Below, piece by piece: positions 63,691 to 64,000 of a stretch of 64,000 nt of DNA. The notes below the pieces were generated by a model that worked only from the letters and a program-made list of their open reading frames with translations, was not told the origin of the DNA and made no database searches. The DNA lies in contig CP085629.1 of NCBI GenBank assembly GCA_024704175.1, positions 2,542,001 to 2,606,000 on the forward strand, given 5' to 3'. This DNA comes from Paenibacillus sp. P25. Its GTDB lineage: Bacteria; Bacillota; Bacilli; Paenibacillales; NBRC-103111. The first letter of the stretch is position 1. Each line of letters begins with the position of its first letter. A program made the position numbers and the translations under genes.

Positions 63691-64000
63691 TCAATCCGGC
63701 CCTTTGCTTACCCAAAAGGTCACGCTCTCTCCCTTTTCCATCTGGGTCTTGGCCGGAGGATCCTGCTTAAATACGGTCCCTTGCGCATTAGCGTTGCGCT
63801 CCAGGAAGAATTGATATTTGAGGCCTGCGTCAATCGCTCTCTTCCCCGCCTCTTCCTGCGTGAGTCCCACCAAATTCGGGGCTTCGATCGGACCGTCGGC
63901 GCCTGTGTCCGCCGGCACGGAGGGCTTGGTGTTCTTGTCCGTTTCGGCTGGCGCCTGGGTTTCGGGCGTTGTGGGTGTCGGTGCCGGCTTCTCCAGCTGC
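63691..64000 (-). CDS. C-terminal end of a PASTA-domain protein (partial)
   Basis: Only the last 102 codons are in the window. A Pro/Thr/Glu-rich linker (KPAPTPTTPETQAPAETD) leads to one PASTA repeat: APNLVGLTQEEAGKRAIDAGLKYQF, then GTVFKQDPPAKTQMEKGESVTFWVSKG. PASTA domains bind muropeptides or lie at the ends of Ser/Thr kinases and penicillin-binding proteins. The N-terminal enzyme domain, if any, lies beyond position 64000. Confidence 0.75.
   Translation of the reverse strand, partial: QLEKPAPTPTTPETQAPAETDKNTKPSVPADTGADGPIEAPNLVGLTQEEAGKRAIDAGLKYQFFLERNANAQGTVFKQDPPAKTQMEKGESVTFWVSKGPD

Noticed and set aside
1..64000. tRNA, rRNA, T-box leaders and CRISPR arrays
   Set aside because: No cloverleaf ends, rRNA motifs, T-box sequences or regularly spaced repeats were found on either strand.

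Overview
The window looks like chromosomal DNA from a moderately high-GC, spore-forming Firmicute, most likely Paenibacillus or a close relative. The evidence is strong Shine-Dalgarno sites (AGGAGG), frequent GTG and TTG starts, LexA boxes of the Gram-positive type, CcpA (cre)-like sites, a RacA-like protein, CBO0543, DUF3892 and YmaF families, many sugar-uptake lipoproteins and carbohydrate-active enzymes, and a Ku/LigD end-joining cluster. I see no rRNA, tRNA, CRISPR array, prophage or intact insertion sequence.

Layout. 0-9 kb: the 5' part of an alpha-galactosidase, an EamA permease, a two-LexA-box (SOS) gene of unknown function, a RacA-like protein, a secreted NlpC/P60 hydrolase, a NAGPA-domain membrane protein, a DsbA/DsbB thiol-oxidation pair, NikR and a small protein made of eight octapeptide repeats. 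9-20 kb: a DHHW protein plus MBOAT pair for surface-polymer O-acetylation, maltose-type acetyltransferase, ArsR with a divergent MFS exporter, uracil permease, Pth2, sodium symporter, and cidAB with a divergent LysR. 20-25 kb: TrmB regulator, a stand-alone sigma region-2-like protein, DUF3892, and an AdaA/oxygenase alkylation-repair pair. 25-39 kb: carbohydrate region with LacI-GH95-binding lipoprotein, two TIM-barrel isomerases, a polysaccharide deacetylase, xylA under XylR/CcpA-type sites, and a complete ABC sugar importer. 39-47 kb: IS3 remnant, nitronate monooxygenase, M29 aminopeptidase, PPK2, and the end-joining cluster (Ku, ligase, polymerase). 47-53 kb: MFS, a two-component system and an ABC exporter behind a secreted protein whose upstream region carries 11-bp phased repeats. 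53-64 kb: lactonase, two tandem orphan binding lipoproteins, two paralogous methyltransferases, HAD, metallophosphoesterase, hydroxyacid dehydrogenase, an HPr-like protein lacking the His15 segment, YmaF, and the end of a PASTA protein.

A dominant property of the sequence is that about 28 of roughly 62 genes are broken by one to three single-base shifts, all in otherwise well-conserved reading frames. More than 20 of these fall in runs of 4-6 identical bases, mostly one G or C too few. This is best explained by base-calling error, so these genes are annotated over their full length as CDS, with the break positions given, rather than as pseudogenes.

The candidates most likely to be new biology are the SOS-controlled 99-residue protein (3.1 kb), the octapeptide-repeat protein (8.9 kb), the phased-repeat-controlled secreted protein/ABC/two-component operon (47.9-52.6 kb), and the orphan solute-binding lipoprotein family with three members in this window.
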